A stretch of 15,109 nt of DNA, taken from an uncultured Mogibacterium sp. (GTDB taxonomy: Bacteria > Bacillota_A > Clostridia > Peptostreptococcales > Anaerovoracaceae). The position numbers and the translations under genes are program-made. The stretch spans positions 1 to 15,109 of the forward strand of contig NZ_CALHTQ010000016.1 in assembly GCF_938039775.1 (NCBI RefSeq). Direction: 5' to 3'. Of this stretch, positions 1-7,304 are shown piece by piece. Positions within the stretch are counted from its first letter, which is position 1, and every line of letters begins with the position of its first letter. Below the pieces are notes generated by a model. It saw only the letters and a list, made by a program, of their open reading frames with translations. It was not told the DNA's origin and did no database searches.

Positions 1-627
1 GTCGTTGATTTGAGCCTTTAGCTCCCCTATTTCATCTAAAGTTTCGATAGGTAAAACTGCACTTCTGTCGAGATCCATCATCCTGGTTGTAACCTCTTTT
101 ATCTCCTGAATATTTCTCGTCAGAAGCCTTGCATACATCAGCGATATAAGTACTGATATTGCTAGCGAAGAAGCTAACGATATCGGGAGCAGCTTAAGTA
201 TAAGCTCTTTTGCATCTTGGCGCATGTCAGTAGTTGAAACAAAATTCACCGCCAGCTCACTATGATCCGCAAGCCTTATTTTGCGCGACTCGATGATGAG
301 CGAATTATTACTACTCGCCTTATCAACGCTATCATCCGCCACATCTCCGACTTTAAGTTCATCCTCCTTGAGGCTGTCACTCACTACATAAGCTTTAATC
401 TCACTGCTCTTAGAATAGAATGTCAGATACTGCTGAGCAAAGCTCTTGTCCTTGCCCGTAAGCGCCGCAGATACTGCATTGGCCTTGGATATGATTTCAC
501 TCTTTCTGCTCTCTAGGTAAATTTTAGGAAACATCAGAAACACCATCAGATGCACCACTACGATTAGCACACCGAGGATGGTGAATGTCTGGATGAACAT
601 TTTAGGGAATATCTTTAGTCTTTTCAT
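1..627 (-). CDS. Sensor histidine kinase, N-terminal part (VncS-like), cut by the window edge
   Basis: Translating the minus strand from the ATG at 627 gives 209 residues with no stop before the window edge, starting MKRLKIFPKMFIQTF. A first membrane segment lies at about residues 11-33. An extracytoplasmic sensor region of roughly 105 residues follows (34-140). A second membrane segment lies at about 143-165. A HAMP linker follows, containing TLDEIGELKAQI near its end. The H-box and ATP-binding domain fall outside the window, so catalytic residues cannot be checked. The start overlaps the stop of the response regulator gene as ATGA, and AGAGGAAATG gives a Shine-Dalgarno close to the start, so the two proteins are translationally coupled. 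By position it phosphorylates the upstream-encoded OmpR-type regulator. The gene order resembles pneumococcal vncS, but its ligand cannot be inferred. Confidence 0.9.
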   Translation of the reverse strand, partial: MKRLKIFPKMFIQTFTILGVLIVVVHLMVFLMFPKIYLESRKSEIISKANAVSAALTGKDKSFAQQYLTFYSKSSEIKAYVVSDSLKEDELKVGDVADDSVDKASSNNSLIIESRKIRLADHSELAVNFVSTTDMRQDAKELILKLLPISLASSLAISVLISLMYARLLTRNIQEIKEVTTRMMDLDRSAVLPIETLDEIGELKAQIND

Positions 628-1280
628 TTCCTCTCCAGTTTATATCCTACGTTCCTAATAGTTACTATACAGTCTAGCTCAAGCTTTCTCCTTAGCTCCT
701 TTATGTATACATCTATCACTCGGTCAAAAGGAGGCTCCTCTGTCGCCTTCCACACACCGTCTATAATCTGCTCTCTAGTCAGTGCTCGTCCTTCATTATG
801 GACGAGAAATTTTAATATATCTACTTCCTTAGCATTGATATCTATAGGCTTCCCTGCAAGCTTCGCCGTATAGCTTGCAAAATCTACCTCTGCGCTATTA
901 TAACTGAACTTATCCGCTACTACGTAGTAACGCTCGATTAGAGAATCAACGCGGGCACGGAGCACTGGCAATGAGAACGGTTTCTCGAGATATCCATCTG
1001 CCATATTTGTATAAGCCTCGATTTTATATTCTTCATCGCCAAATGCAGTCAGCATAAGAACTGGGAGCTTGCTCGATTTTCTTATCTCCTTAAGGACCTC
1101 AAGTCCGTTAAGATGCGGCATCTGGATATCGAGGATAGCTAGGTTTATATCATGTTCACCAAACTTATCAAGTCCTTCTCGTCCGTCCGCAGCCTCGATT
1201 GTAGTATAACCAAACTCAGAGAGGAAGCCTGCGACTCCCTCCCTGATATTCTGATCGTCTTCAACTATAAGAATCTTCAT
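624..1280 (-). CDS. OmpR/PhoB-family response regulator (VncR-like)
   Basis: This is a 218-residue two-domain regulator of usual family length. The receiver domain (about 1-115) has the acidic pair D8/D9, the phospho-acceptor D51 in LAILDIQMP, T78 and K100 followed by P. The C-terminal winged-helix DNA-binding domain (about 123-217) carries the typical NAKEVDILKFLVHNEGR and RVIDVYIKELRRKL stretches. The start has a GGAGGG ribosome binding site a few bases upstream. Only 14 bases separate it from the permease gene before it, and it overlaps the kinase gene after it by four bases. It is the last-but-one gene of the ABC/two-component operon and most likely controls that operon. A tandem 11-bp repeat upstream of the first permease is the best candidate binding site (inference). 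Confidence 0.96.
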   Translation of the reverse strand: MKILIVEDDQNIREGVAGFLSEFGYTTIEAADGREGLDKFGEHDINLAILDIQMPHLNGLEVLKEIRKSSKLPVLMLTAFGDEEYKIEAYTNMADGYLEKPFSLPVLRARVDSLIERYYVVADKFSYNSAEVDFASYTAKLAGKPIDINAKEVDILKFLVHNEGRALTREQIIDGVWKATEEPPFDRVIDVYIKELRRKLELDCIVTIRNVGYKLERK

Positions 1281-1294
1281 TGACCCTCCAGTCT

Positions 1295-2671
1295 CTATCT
1301 CACGTCTATAAGCAGCTCCTTCGGTCTCTTGCGCAGGATGCGGTATGTAGAAATGAGCAGTGATATAGCTAGTACTACTGTCATAAAGAGCACGACATAA
1401 ATCACAGCTCTTCCGTTAATGATAACATCTAAACTTGTCAGAGTCTTGTTAAATCCGTCAACTTCTGCACCTCCACCGAGACCTGCCGAAGCGGACTCCT
1501 TGGAGATACCCTTAGCAATATTCCCCGTGACGCTTTGAAGCACCTTGTTTCCTATAATTTTGCCTAGCGTCCCTGCTGCAAAGAACGAAATAATATAAGC
1601 AGGAATCGTTATAAATGCGAGCTCTGCTGCAAACTGTCCTGCGATTTCCCTTTTAGTTCGGCCGATCGCCAACAATACAGCAACTTCTTTCTTTCTCGAG
1701 TTCATCCATAGGAACAGGAGGAGCGAAACTACGAGCCCTGCAAACACTATACCTCCCACAAATAGCTTATTTGCCGATGAATAGATTCCCGAAATTGACT
1801 GCTGCAGCGCTGGATAGTTTGATGTGCTCTTCACTAGCGTGTAGTTCTGCCAATCTATATCGAGCCCCTCAACTTTCTTGATAACTTTATCGAGGCTCTT
1901 GTCTCCCTTTACGAAGAAAGTCGCATCCTGATACACTGCAGTCTGCTCTGTATTTCCGTACAGCTTTGCTGCTGTGTCGATGTCGCTGATTATATTATTC
2001 TCATAGAGTTCTACCGCTGCACTCACGCCACCTTGGTTGTGCCCATCAAATAAGCCTTTGATCTCAACCTCTATGGTCTCGTCCGCCTGCTTCTCGTTGT
2101 CTGCGTCGTACTGATTAGACCTTATTTTAATCTTGTCGCCGACCTTGAGATTATTCTTCTCAGCAAGGTCTTTGTGAATAAGCACCTTATTCTTATCATT
2201 CTTCCCAAGATGCTTTCCCTCTACAAGTCTAAATGTACCAGCTACGAACTTCGTATCCTGCGACGAATCGTTCACACCAGTTACCATCACAGTGCTCTTA
2301 AACTTCTCTATGCGCTCCGCATCTTCATTCTGATTTGTCGCATCAGTTCTGATTATCTCGTATCCAACGAGATCAGCTACTGCTCCGATTCTCTTGATGT
2401 ATCCGTTTACATAGCCAGATTTCACGATTTTATTGATATCTTCGTTACGAATGTTTCCGCCGCCTCTAGCAGTTCCCATATTAACCTGGCGATTTATCTC
2501 CATGGTGAAACTATTCGTTATGTCACCAAAAGTTTTTGCTGCCGCTTTGTTAGTTGCGTCCTTAATTGCAAGTCCAACCATACTCAATGTAGCCATCGCA
2601 GTAATGACGAGCAATATGATCAGAGATTTTAGACTCTTTCTTGTGACATATGCAAATGCATTTTTAATCAT
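1295..2671 (-). CDS. FtsX/MacB-type ABC transporter permease (Vex3-like)
   Basis: From the ATG at 2671 the protein is 458 residues. An upstream in-frame start at 2719 would add 16 residues, but it lies inside the ATPase gene. The ATG at 2671 sits six bases after AGGAGG and gives MIKNAFAYVTRK, which matches the N-terminus of the partner permease (MVKNAIAYVARR). TM1 is at about 15-36. A large extracytoplasmic MacB-like domain (about 40-300) follows. Three C-terminal membrane segments lie at about 303-323, 347-370 and 422-443. The cytoplasmic loop RKKEVAVLLAIGRTKREIAG is the typical FtsX coupling stretch that contacts the ATPase. It probably forms a heterodimer with the other permease and uses the ATPase encoded between them. 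The substrate is unknown. Two-permease complexes of this shape are linked to peptide export or cell-envelope stress. Confidence 0.93.
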   Translation of the reverse strand: MIKNAFAYVTRKSLKSLIILLVITAMATLSMVGLAIKDATNKAAAKTFGDITNSFTMEINRQVNMGTARGGGNIRNEDINKIVKSGYVNGYIKRIGAVADLVGYEIIRTDATNQNEDAERIEKFKSTVMVTGVNDSSQDTKFVAGTFRLVEGKHLGKNDKNKVLIHKDLAEKNNLKVGDKIKIRSNQYDADNEKQADETIEVEIKGLFDGHNQGGVSAAVELYENNIISDIDTAAKLYGNTEQTAVYQDATFFVKGDKSLDKVIKKVEGLDIDWQNYTLVKSTSNYPALQQSISGIYSSANKLFVGGIVFAGLVVSLLLFLWMNSRKKEVAVLLAIGRTKREIAGQFAAELAFITIPAYIISFFAAGTLGKIIGNKVLQSVTGNIAKGISKESASAGLGGGAEVDGFNKTLTSLDVIINGRAVIYVVLFMTVVLAISLLISTYRILRKRPKELLIDVR

Positions 2672-2677
2672 CGTCAT

Positions 2678-2683
2678 CCTCCT
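2678..2683 (-). promoter_or_regulatory. Ribosome binding site deciding the start of the second permease
   Basis: AGGAGG on the minus strand overlaps the TAG stop of the ATPase gene. It directly abuts an ATG at 2675-2677 and lies six bases before the ATG at 2669-2671. The zero spacing makes the first ATG unlikely, so the start is placed at 2671. Confidence 0.7.
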
Positions 2684-3326
2684 AGTTATTCTTTCTCGTC
2701 TCTTTGAGCTTCTTGCCACTAAGCTCCATAACTACATCGGCTGCATTTGCAACCTCTTTGCTATGTGTAACTACGATGACACACTTATCCCTCTCTTGAG
2801 CCAGCATCTTGAGGATTCCGATAATTTCGCCAGCAGTTGAATCATCGAGATTTCCAGTCGGTTCATCTGCGAGAATAACTGGTGCCTCCGAAGCTAGAGC
2901 CCTTGCTATAGCAACTCTCTGCTGCTGTCCACCTGAAAGCTTCATGACATTTCGCTTAATCTCACTGCTGTTAAGGCCAAGTTTAAGAAGCAGTTCGTCA
3001 GAAGCGGTTCTGTTTACGAGCCTAACATTTTCAATAGGTGTCAGATAATCGATCAGGTTGTAGTTCTGAAACACCAAGGATATGTTGTCCCTACGGTGAT
3101 TGCTGTATCCGTGTAGTGCTATGTTCTTGCCATTAAAGCAAATCTCTCCTGAACTAGGTACATCAAGCCCCGCTAGTAGAGATAGAAGCGTCGACTTGCC
3201 GGCGCCTGACTTGCCAGTTATAGCGTAGAATTTACCCGCTTCAAAGCTGCAATTAATCGATGATAGCACCTTGTCTCTCGAGCCATGGTAACTGTATGAT
3301 ACGTTTTTAATTTCTATTACTTTCAT
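2682..3326 (-). CDS. ABC transporter ATP-binding protein, MacB/LolD/FtsE-like (Vex2-like)
   Basis: This is a 214-residue nucleotide-binding protein with all signature elements in order. Walker A is GKSGAGKST (38-46) and the Q-loop glutamine is near 87 ([10 protein letters not shown]). The signature LSGGQQQR starts at 130. Walker B is [12 protein letters not shown], with the catalytic Glu at 155, and the switch His is at 188 (VVTHSKE). The signature and the EPTGNLD form are characteristic of the branch that drives MacB/FtsX-type permeases. That branch works by mechanotransmission rather than by classical import. The gene lies between the two permease genes. Its AGGAG site overlaps the stop of the preceding permease, 8 bases upstream, and 10 bases separate it from the next one. 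It therefore most likely energises a heteromeric permease complex. Confidence 0.96.
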   Translation of the reverse strand: MKVIEIKNVSYSYHGSRDKVLSSINCSFEAGKFYAITGKSGAGKSTLLSLLAGLDVPSSGEICFNGKNIALHGYSNHRRDNISLVFQNYNLIDYLTPIENVRLVNRTASDELLLKLGLNSSEIKRNVMKLSGGQQQRVAIARALASEAPVILADEPTGNLDDSTAGEIIGILKMLAQERDKCVIVVTHSKEVANAADVVMELSGKKLKETRKNN

Positions 3327-3334
3327 GCCTTCTC

Positions 3335-4618
3335 CTAACTAATCTTGGATAGTATTTCCTTTGGACTACGTATTAAAATTGCTCCAGATGTTATAACAAC
3401 AGAAACGAATATTATCATTAGTAACAGAGCGTAGCTCATCGCAAAAGTCGTGAAACTAGCACCTATTCCACCTTCGCTTAGACCTCTCGCAAGCGCTCCC
3501 GATTCATCACTACTTGCAAATCCATCAACGATAAACGAATATGCAACATTTCCGACTATTAGTGCCGATATCATCGCTGGAATCGATACAAATATGAGTT
3601 CAAGAACGAACTGTCCGACTATCGCCAGTTTGTTTACCCCAATAGACAAGAGAATTCCAATCTCATAAATTCTCTCCCTGAGCCAGAGCACCAGTATGAG
3701 TGAAAGTACTATTGTTCCGCCTCCTAGAATTGACAGTGTCATGATTCTCATGATGTTTTTAACTCCTGACAGTGACTCGGAAGCCTCTTTGAACGCTCCA
3801 TTATTCTTAGTTGTCTCGAACTTCGACCAATCTAAATTTAATTTCCTTATATTTTTCTCTGCAGTTTCTAAATTCTCTGGACTATTCGTCGTAACTGTTA
3901 TTGAACTAGCCACTCTACTATCACTCGTATATCCAAGTCCCTTCTGACTGGAATCATAGTCAGTAAACATGGTGTTTTCACTAAGATCAGATGGCATACC
4001 CGTGTGTTGCTCTTGCATCTTACCGGAGAATATTCCGACTATTTCGAGTATCTCTGTATCCTCTCCAGACGCTGCATTCCCGTCTGATTTCAAAAATTTC
4101 AGGCTAATCTTGTCGTGCAGTTTCAGCTTGTTGTGCTCGGCAAATTTTCTGTGCACAAGCACCTTGCCTCTGTCACTCCTAGTGATATGCCTTCCTTCCT
4201 CAAGATTGAAAACTCCACTGCTAAAAAGCACCTCGCGTTCCGTCCGAGTAGCTGCCTGTACAGATACCGCATTTCTAAACTCGCTCGGTACATCATCTCG
4301 TATAACCGTTTGATTTCCGTTGACAACGTTACTACCTACGAGCGTCGCTACGCCTTCATACCTAGGAATAACTTCGCTGACACCATTCACTTTTTTTAAA
4401 CCTGCGAAGTTCTTGATTTCAAACGTTCCTTGGTCCCCTTTCTTGACTATTGATAACGATGAATTTGAAACCTTGTAGAGAGACTTTTCAACGTTATCAC
4501 TAGATATAATTATATTTAAACACACATGTATACATGCGAGGACCAAGGTCAAAATGATGAAGATTATAAAAGTTCTGCATCTGCGCCTAGCGACATAGGC
4601 GATTGCATTTTTTACCAC
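3335..4618 (-). CDS. FtsX/MacB-type ABC transporter permease (Vex1-like), GTG start
   Basis: This 427-residue permease has TM1 at about 15-37 and an extracytoplasmic domain from about 40 to 290. Membrane segments lie at about 293-313, 336-358 and 393-415. The loop RERIYEIGILLSIGVNKLAI is typical of FtsX-family permeases. It shares the N-terminal MxKNAxAYVxR pattern and the C-terminal RSPKEIL/RPKELL ending with the other permease of the operon, so they are diverged paralogues. The first codon is GTG, ten bases after AGGAGG. No in-frame ATG exists nearer, and the ATG abutting the AGGAGG is in another frame. It is the first gene of the five-gene operon. The upstream gap holds a tandem direct repeat and the terminator of the preceding surface-protein gene. 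Confidence 0.92.
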   Translation of the reverse strand: MVKNAIAYVARRRCRTFIIFIILTLVLACIHVCLNIIISSDNVEKSLYKVSNSSLSIVKKGDQGTFEIKNFAGLKKVNGVSEVIPRYEGVATLVGSNVVNGNQTVIRDDVPSEFRNAVSVQAATRTEREVLFSSGVFNLEEGRHITRSDRGKVLVHRKFAEHNKLKLHDKISLKFLKSDGNAASGEDTEILEIVGIFSGKMQEQHTGMPSDLSENTMFTDYDSSQKGLGYTSDSRVASSITVTTNSPENLETAEKNIRKLNLDWSKFETTKNNGAFKEASESLSGVKNIMRIMTLSILGGGTIVLSLILVLWLRERIYEIGILLSIGVNKLAIVGQFVLELIFVSIPAMISALIVGNVAYSFIVDGFASSDESGALARGLSEGGIGASFTTFAMSYALLLMIIFVSVVITSGAILIRSPKEILSKIS

Positions 4619-4628
4619 TTGTAGCCAT

Positions 4629-4634
4629 CCTCCT
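4629..4634 (-). promoter_or_regulatory. Ribosome binding site for the GTG-started permease
   Basis: AGGAGG on the minus strand lies ten bases before the GTG at 4618. An out-of-frame ATG abuts it directly at 4626-4628; read from there, a 13-codon frame stops at 4587. The GTG is chosen because it opens the conserved MVKNAIAYV N-terminus. Confidence 0.6.
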
Positions 4635-4682
4635 TATAGTTTTTTCGAAGCCCTTACTTCATACAAGAAATATTACCGAACA

Positions 4683-4704
4683 TTTATGAAATGTTTATGA
4701 AATG
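4683..4704 (-). promoter_or_regulatory. Perfect 11-bp tandem direct repeat, candidate response-regulator operator
   Basis: On the plus strand TTTATGAAATG occurs twice head to tail with no gap (4683-4693 and 4694-4704). On the operon's strand this reads CATTTCATAAA twice. An 11-bp period puts both half-sites on the same face of the helix, as OmpR-family regulators require. It lies about 65-85 bases upstream of the first permease start, just after the terminator of the surface-protein gene. A weak -10-like TATGAA follows on the same strand. Assigning it to the VncR-like regulator is inference. Confidence 0.5.
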
Positions 4705-4737
4705 AAAAAAAAAGCAAACACAGGAATTTGCATTTGC
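4705..4737 (-). terminator. Rho-independent terminator after the adhesin gene
   Basis: On the minus strand GCAAATGC (4737-4730) pairs with GTGTTTGC (4721-4714), including two G-U pairs, around an 8-base loop. A run of nine T follows (4713-4705). It lies about 110 bases past the stop codon of the wall-anchored protein gene and separates it from the ABC/two-component operon. Confidence 0.8.
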
Positions 4738-4844
4738 CTTTAATTTATTCATATTAGTCAACTATTATGTACTTATAGTCTTATTTTCGCTCCCGTAACA
4801 AGAGAACTTCTTACACTTGTCACCAAAGCAATCTAGTTAGTGAA

Positions 4845-6560
4845 TTACGCTTTACGTCTCAATCTCACTACTGCAGAAAGTGCAAAAATTGCTCCAGCTA
4901 GCATGCTTACATAGAGCATAACATTCTCTGTATCCCCAGTCTTTGGTCCTTTCTTGTGAACCTTAACTACCTTCTTAACTGTTGGCACCTTATAAACTGG
5001 GTATACGTTTATCATGCTCTTGGTGAGAGATGTGTTCACATCGAAAACCTCGCCTGTATCTGCATTTACCCAGTGTGAGAACACCTTTCCTGCTGGTGCA
5101 GCTGGCGCTTCAGGCATAGTTGCCCCAACCAGTTTGAGATTGTTGCCACGGATAGTTGTCAAAGTCTTGATGAGCTTAGCAGCATCATTGTTATCGAACG
5201 CTTCCTTTGTCTCCCAGAACTTCACATTTACTGCAGGAGCCCATACGTAAGCCGTTCCACCATGATTTGCACCCACGCTATATGTGTATGCAGGATGTGC
5301 TGCGTTGTCTGGATCTGCTGCAATGTTTATAGTCTTATTAGATAGACCCCTGATATCAAAACGCGTAAGCGACTCACCAGCTGCATTTACAGGCTGTGTA
5401 GCTACCTGGCTTCCTCCAGCTGTTGCTGTAAGAGCACCATCTACAACGTGATCACTGTAGTCTTCGAGCACCGATCCACCCATGATAATTGATCCGTTTG
5501 TTCCTCCTGTAAATACTGGTGTTGACCCATTATCCTCTGTTATTCCGTTAAGCGTTACATGTGGCTTACCTTTAGTTGCGAGAACACTTCCATCTAGTGC
5601 GTACTTATATCCTTCAACTTTAAGCACACTAGTATCATTTACTGTAACCTTCGCTCTTCTAATACCGCTATTTGCAAGTCCGCCATTAGCCTTGATGAGC
5701 AGTTTTCCGCCGTTCTCTATATTAACTGTATCAGCTGCGTTATTTCCTGCGTTAAGACCTCTACCTGCAGTTGTTGTATTGATTTCGAAAGTAGCTCCAT
5801 CGATATTGAGGTGTCCAGAGGTTGGAATTACCATTCCGTATCCTCTAGCTGTTGCTCTTGTCTCGTTGATTGTAACCTTTGTGTTTGCGCCGCTTACATT
5901 CATCTTGCCGTTCATGTATAGGTCTCCAAAGGTACCATTTCCGTTGTTTTCAATTGTCATCTGTGCGCCATCCGACACGTTGAAGGTAGCTCCGTCAACT
6001 TCGATTCCACCTTCGTTTCCTGTATTTGCACAGTTCTTAACGACAAATGTTCCGCCCTTAATGTTAGTAGTGTTTCCACCTAATAGAGCATAGAATCCGA
6101 ATCCTGGAGCGCCATCGATAGTAAAGTTTGTGTGGTCAAAATTGAACTTTACAGATGGATCGTTAGACCAGATACCGTAAGTATTTGGATTCTTGAGAAG
6201 GAAAGAGCCTGCTCCAGTAAACGTTGTATTGGAGTTAGCATATCCTCTAAAATCTCCACCAACGAGCGTTACATTTGCTCCTGCATCCGCCTTGATTGTT
6301 ACAGCTCTCCTGATATGAATCGGTGCAGTCATATTGTAATTGTACGTTCCTGCTGGAAATTCAACTACATCATACTTATTACCTGCAGCATCTGTGGTTG
6401 TACCGTCGATGATAGCCGTTAGCTGAGCTGCAGTCTCACTTCCTGTTGCAGTGTACTTCGTAGCAGCATATGCCATATTAGGTGGCATCATCATCATTAA
6501 TGATAAAAAGAATGCTAAGACAAGTGCCGCACTCCTGCCATAACGAATTGAAGCTTTCAT
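4845..6560 (-). CDS. Wall-anchored surface protein with pectate-lyase-like adhesive beta-helix
   Basis: This is a 571-residue secreted protein. A signal peptide occupies residues 1-32, with likely cleavage at AYA|A. Residues about 37-375 look like a right-handed parallel beta-helix. They carry repeated short turns of the type GGTFVVKN, DGATFNVSDG and DGATFEIN, with an opening EFPAGTYNYN stretch typical of pectate-lyase-like adhesive domains. No catalytic lyase residues can be asserted. Residues about 440-525 (KVFSHWVNADTGEVFDVNTS and PVYK) resemble a Listeria-Bacteroides/InlB-type beta-grasp repeat. The C-terminus has the sorting signal GPKTGD (538-543), then a hydrophobic stretch and a basic RLRRKA tail. 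AGGAGG lies four bases before the ATG. It is a single-gene unit with a terminator on each side. The role is probably adhesion or surface display. Confidence 0.88.
   Translation of the reverse strand: MKASIRYGRSAALVLAFFLSLMMMMPPNMAYAATKYTATGSETAAQLTAIIDGTTTDAAGNKYDVVEFPAGTYNYNMTAPIHIRRAVTIKADAGANVTLVGGDFRGYANSNTTFTGAGSFLLKNPNTYGIWSNDPSVKFNFDHTNFTIDGAPGFGFYALLGGNTTNIKGGTFVVKNCANTGNEGGIEVDGATFNVSDGAQMTIENNGNGTFGDLYMNGKMNVSGANTKVTINETRATARGYGMVIPTSGHLNIDGATFEINTTTAGRGLNAGNNAADTVNIENGGKLLIKANGGLANSGIRRAKVTVNDTSVLKVEGYKYALDGSVLATKGKPHVTLNGITEDNGSTPVFTGGTNGSIIMGGSVLEDYSDHVVDGALTATAGGSQVATQPVNAAGESLTRFDIRGLSNKTINIAADPDNAAHPAYTYSVGANHGGTAYVWAPAVNVKFWETKEAFDNNDAAKLIKTLTTIRGNNLKLVGATMPEAPAAPAGKVFSHWVNADTGEVFDVNTSLTKSMINVYPVYKVPTVKKVVKVHKKGPKTGDTENVMLYVSMLAGAIFALSAVVRLRRKA
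4932..4964 (-). other. Non-canonical sortase signal KVHKKGPKTGD of the adhesin
   Basis: Codons for KVHKKGPKTGD run from 4964 down to 4932. Gly replaces the Leu of LPXTG. A hydrophobic segment and the positive tail RLRRKA follow, as in sortase substrates. The same pattern ends the other surface protein in this window. Confidence 0.75.
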
Positions 6561-6646
6561 AAGTCCTCCTTACTTCAAGATAATAAAAGTAAAATTGTAC
6601 ATAAATTAATACAAGAATTATACTCCTTTATCTGTCAAATTACATT
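6561..6646 (-). promoter_or_regulatory. Leader and promoter region of the adhesin gene
   Basis: On the minus strand this AT-rich stretch has TTGACA at 6638-6633 and TATAAT at 6622-6617. They are only ten bases apart, too close to act together as -35 and -10. Either TATAAT works with a poor -35, or TTGACA works with a weak -10 (TTGTAT, 18 bases on). A strong AAGGAGG precedes the ATG. The exact promoter is undecided. Confidence 0.4.
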
Positions 6647-6684
6647 AAAAAAAGACAGATAAATTGTTTTAATTCTGTCTTTTT
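6647..6684. terminator. Bidirectional-looking terminator after the SMI1/KNR4 gene
   Basis: AAAAAGACAGA (6649-6659) and TCTGTCTTTTT (6674-6684) form a perfect 11-bp inverted repeat around a 14-base loop. Both strands end in a T run. It lies about 30 bases after the stop of the SMI1/KNR4 gene, so the minus-strand direction is the useful one. Confidence 0.8.
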
Positions 6685-6711
6685 GTGTATTTTATAAATG
6701 CAATTTGCAGC

Positions 6712-7302
6712 TTAAGAAACTATCTCATCATAGACTTCAGAAACGAGTTCCTCAAGGCTCGGTGCCACGTACACCACTTCGTCAGGATCGTGAATATAGC
6801 AAATTATCTGCCCGACTTTCCCATCGTCTCCAGGATTCATATCCAGCATCAGATAGCAGCTGTCACAGTACTCCGCGAATGGGAACCATCTCTTATTAAA
6901 CAGGTACGGCTTAATTCTACTGTCACTAAGACGCTCAATATCTTGAGCCGAGAAGAAATCCGGGTAGTCAGTTAGAAGCGCATCCTTGTTCTGAAAATAT
7001 TCCTTAATACTCGTTATCCGCTCAAGGCTCATTAGGCAAAACGTCATATCGCGATCACCTATTACGCATGGTAACGCGCACATGTAGCCACTGCCATTCT
7101 TGTATCTGTACAGCTCTTTAAAAGACTCTGGTAGCTCAACTTCAAAAGCCTCTTCAAATGACTTGAGTTCTTCTTCCGCTGCGCCAATCACAGCCTCATA
7201 GTCATCGATATATCCTTCTTCAATCGGATCATCCAAATCCCATTCTTCGAAGTTCTCACATATGTACTTTACGATTTCCTTAGACTTATCAACTATATTC
7301 AT
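6712..7302 (-). CDS. SMI1/KNR4 (SUKH-superfamily) protein, likely immunity protein
   Basis: This is a 196-residue acidic, soluble protein with no signal peptide or membrane segment. The core shows SUKH hallmarks. An early IGAAEEELKSFEEAF helix leads into VELPESFKELYRYKNGSG (residues 55-72). A later RWFPFAEYCDSCYLMLD (138-154) and GKVGQIICY segment precedes a closing PSLEELV helix. The family is known mostly as cytoplasmic immunity proteins that bind and neutralise polymorphic toxins or nucleases. Some members have other roles, so the toxin target here is inference. The start codon lies two bases after the stop of the ankyrin gene, with AAGGAG inside that gene's end, so the pair is translationally coupled. 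No toxin gene is visible in the window. A hairpin terminator follows. Confidence 0.85.
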   Translation of the reverse strand: MNIVDKSKEIVKYICENFEEWDLDDPIEEGYIDDYEAVIGAAEEELKSFEEAFEVELPESFKELYRYKNGSGYMCALPCVIGDRDMTFCLMSLERITSIKEYFQNKDALLTDYPDFFSAQDIERLSDSRIKPYLFNKRWFPFAEYCDSCYLMLDMNPGDDGKVGQIICYIHDPDEVVYVAPSLEELVSEVYDEIVS

Positions 7303-7304
7303 CC

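Noticed and set aside
2672..2719. N-terminal extension of the second permease (extra 16 residues [16 protein letters not shown])
   Set aside because: It overlaps the end of the ATPase gene and is absent from the paralogous permease. The AGGAGG placement favours the ATG at 2671.
2174..2840. Plus-strand open frames of 152 and 135 codons over the permease/ATPase junction
   Set aside because: They overlap each other and lie opposite well-supported permease and ATPase genes. They lack family motifs and ribosome sites.
4683..4704. CRISPR or larger repeat array
   Set aside because: Only two contiguous 11-base copies exist, with no spacers and no cas genes nearby. An operator explains it better.
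5482..6093. 203-codon open frame on the plus strand inside the adhesin gene
   Set aside because: It is antisense to a gene with a clear signal peptide, beta-helix and sorting signal. It has no ribosome site or recognisable domain, and the long frame follows from the repetitive codon pattern of the real gene.
4845..6560. Catalytic pectate lyase
   Set aside because: The beta-helix resemblance is to adhesive surface domains. No lyase active-site pattern is visible, and the protein is wall-anchored.
6617..6638. TTGACA plus TATAAT as a consensus promoter for the adhesin gene
   Set aside because: The boxes are separated by only ten bases, far from the 16-18 needed, so they cannot serve together as one sigma-A promoter.
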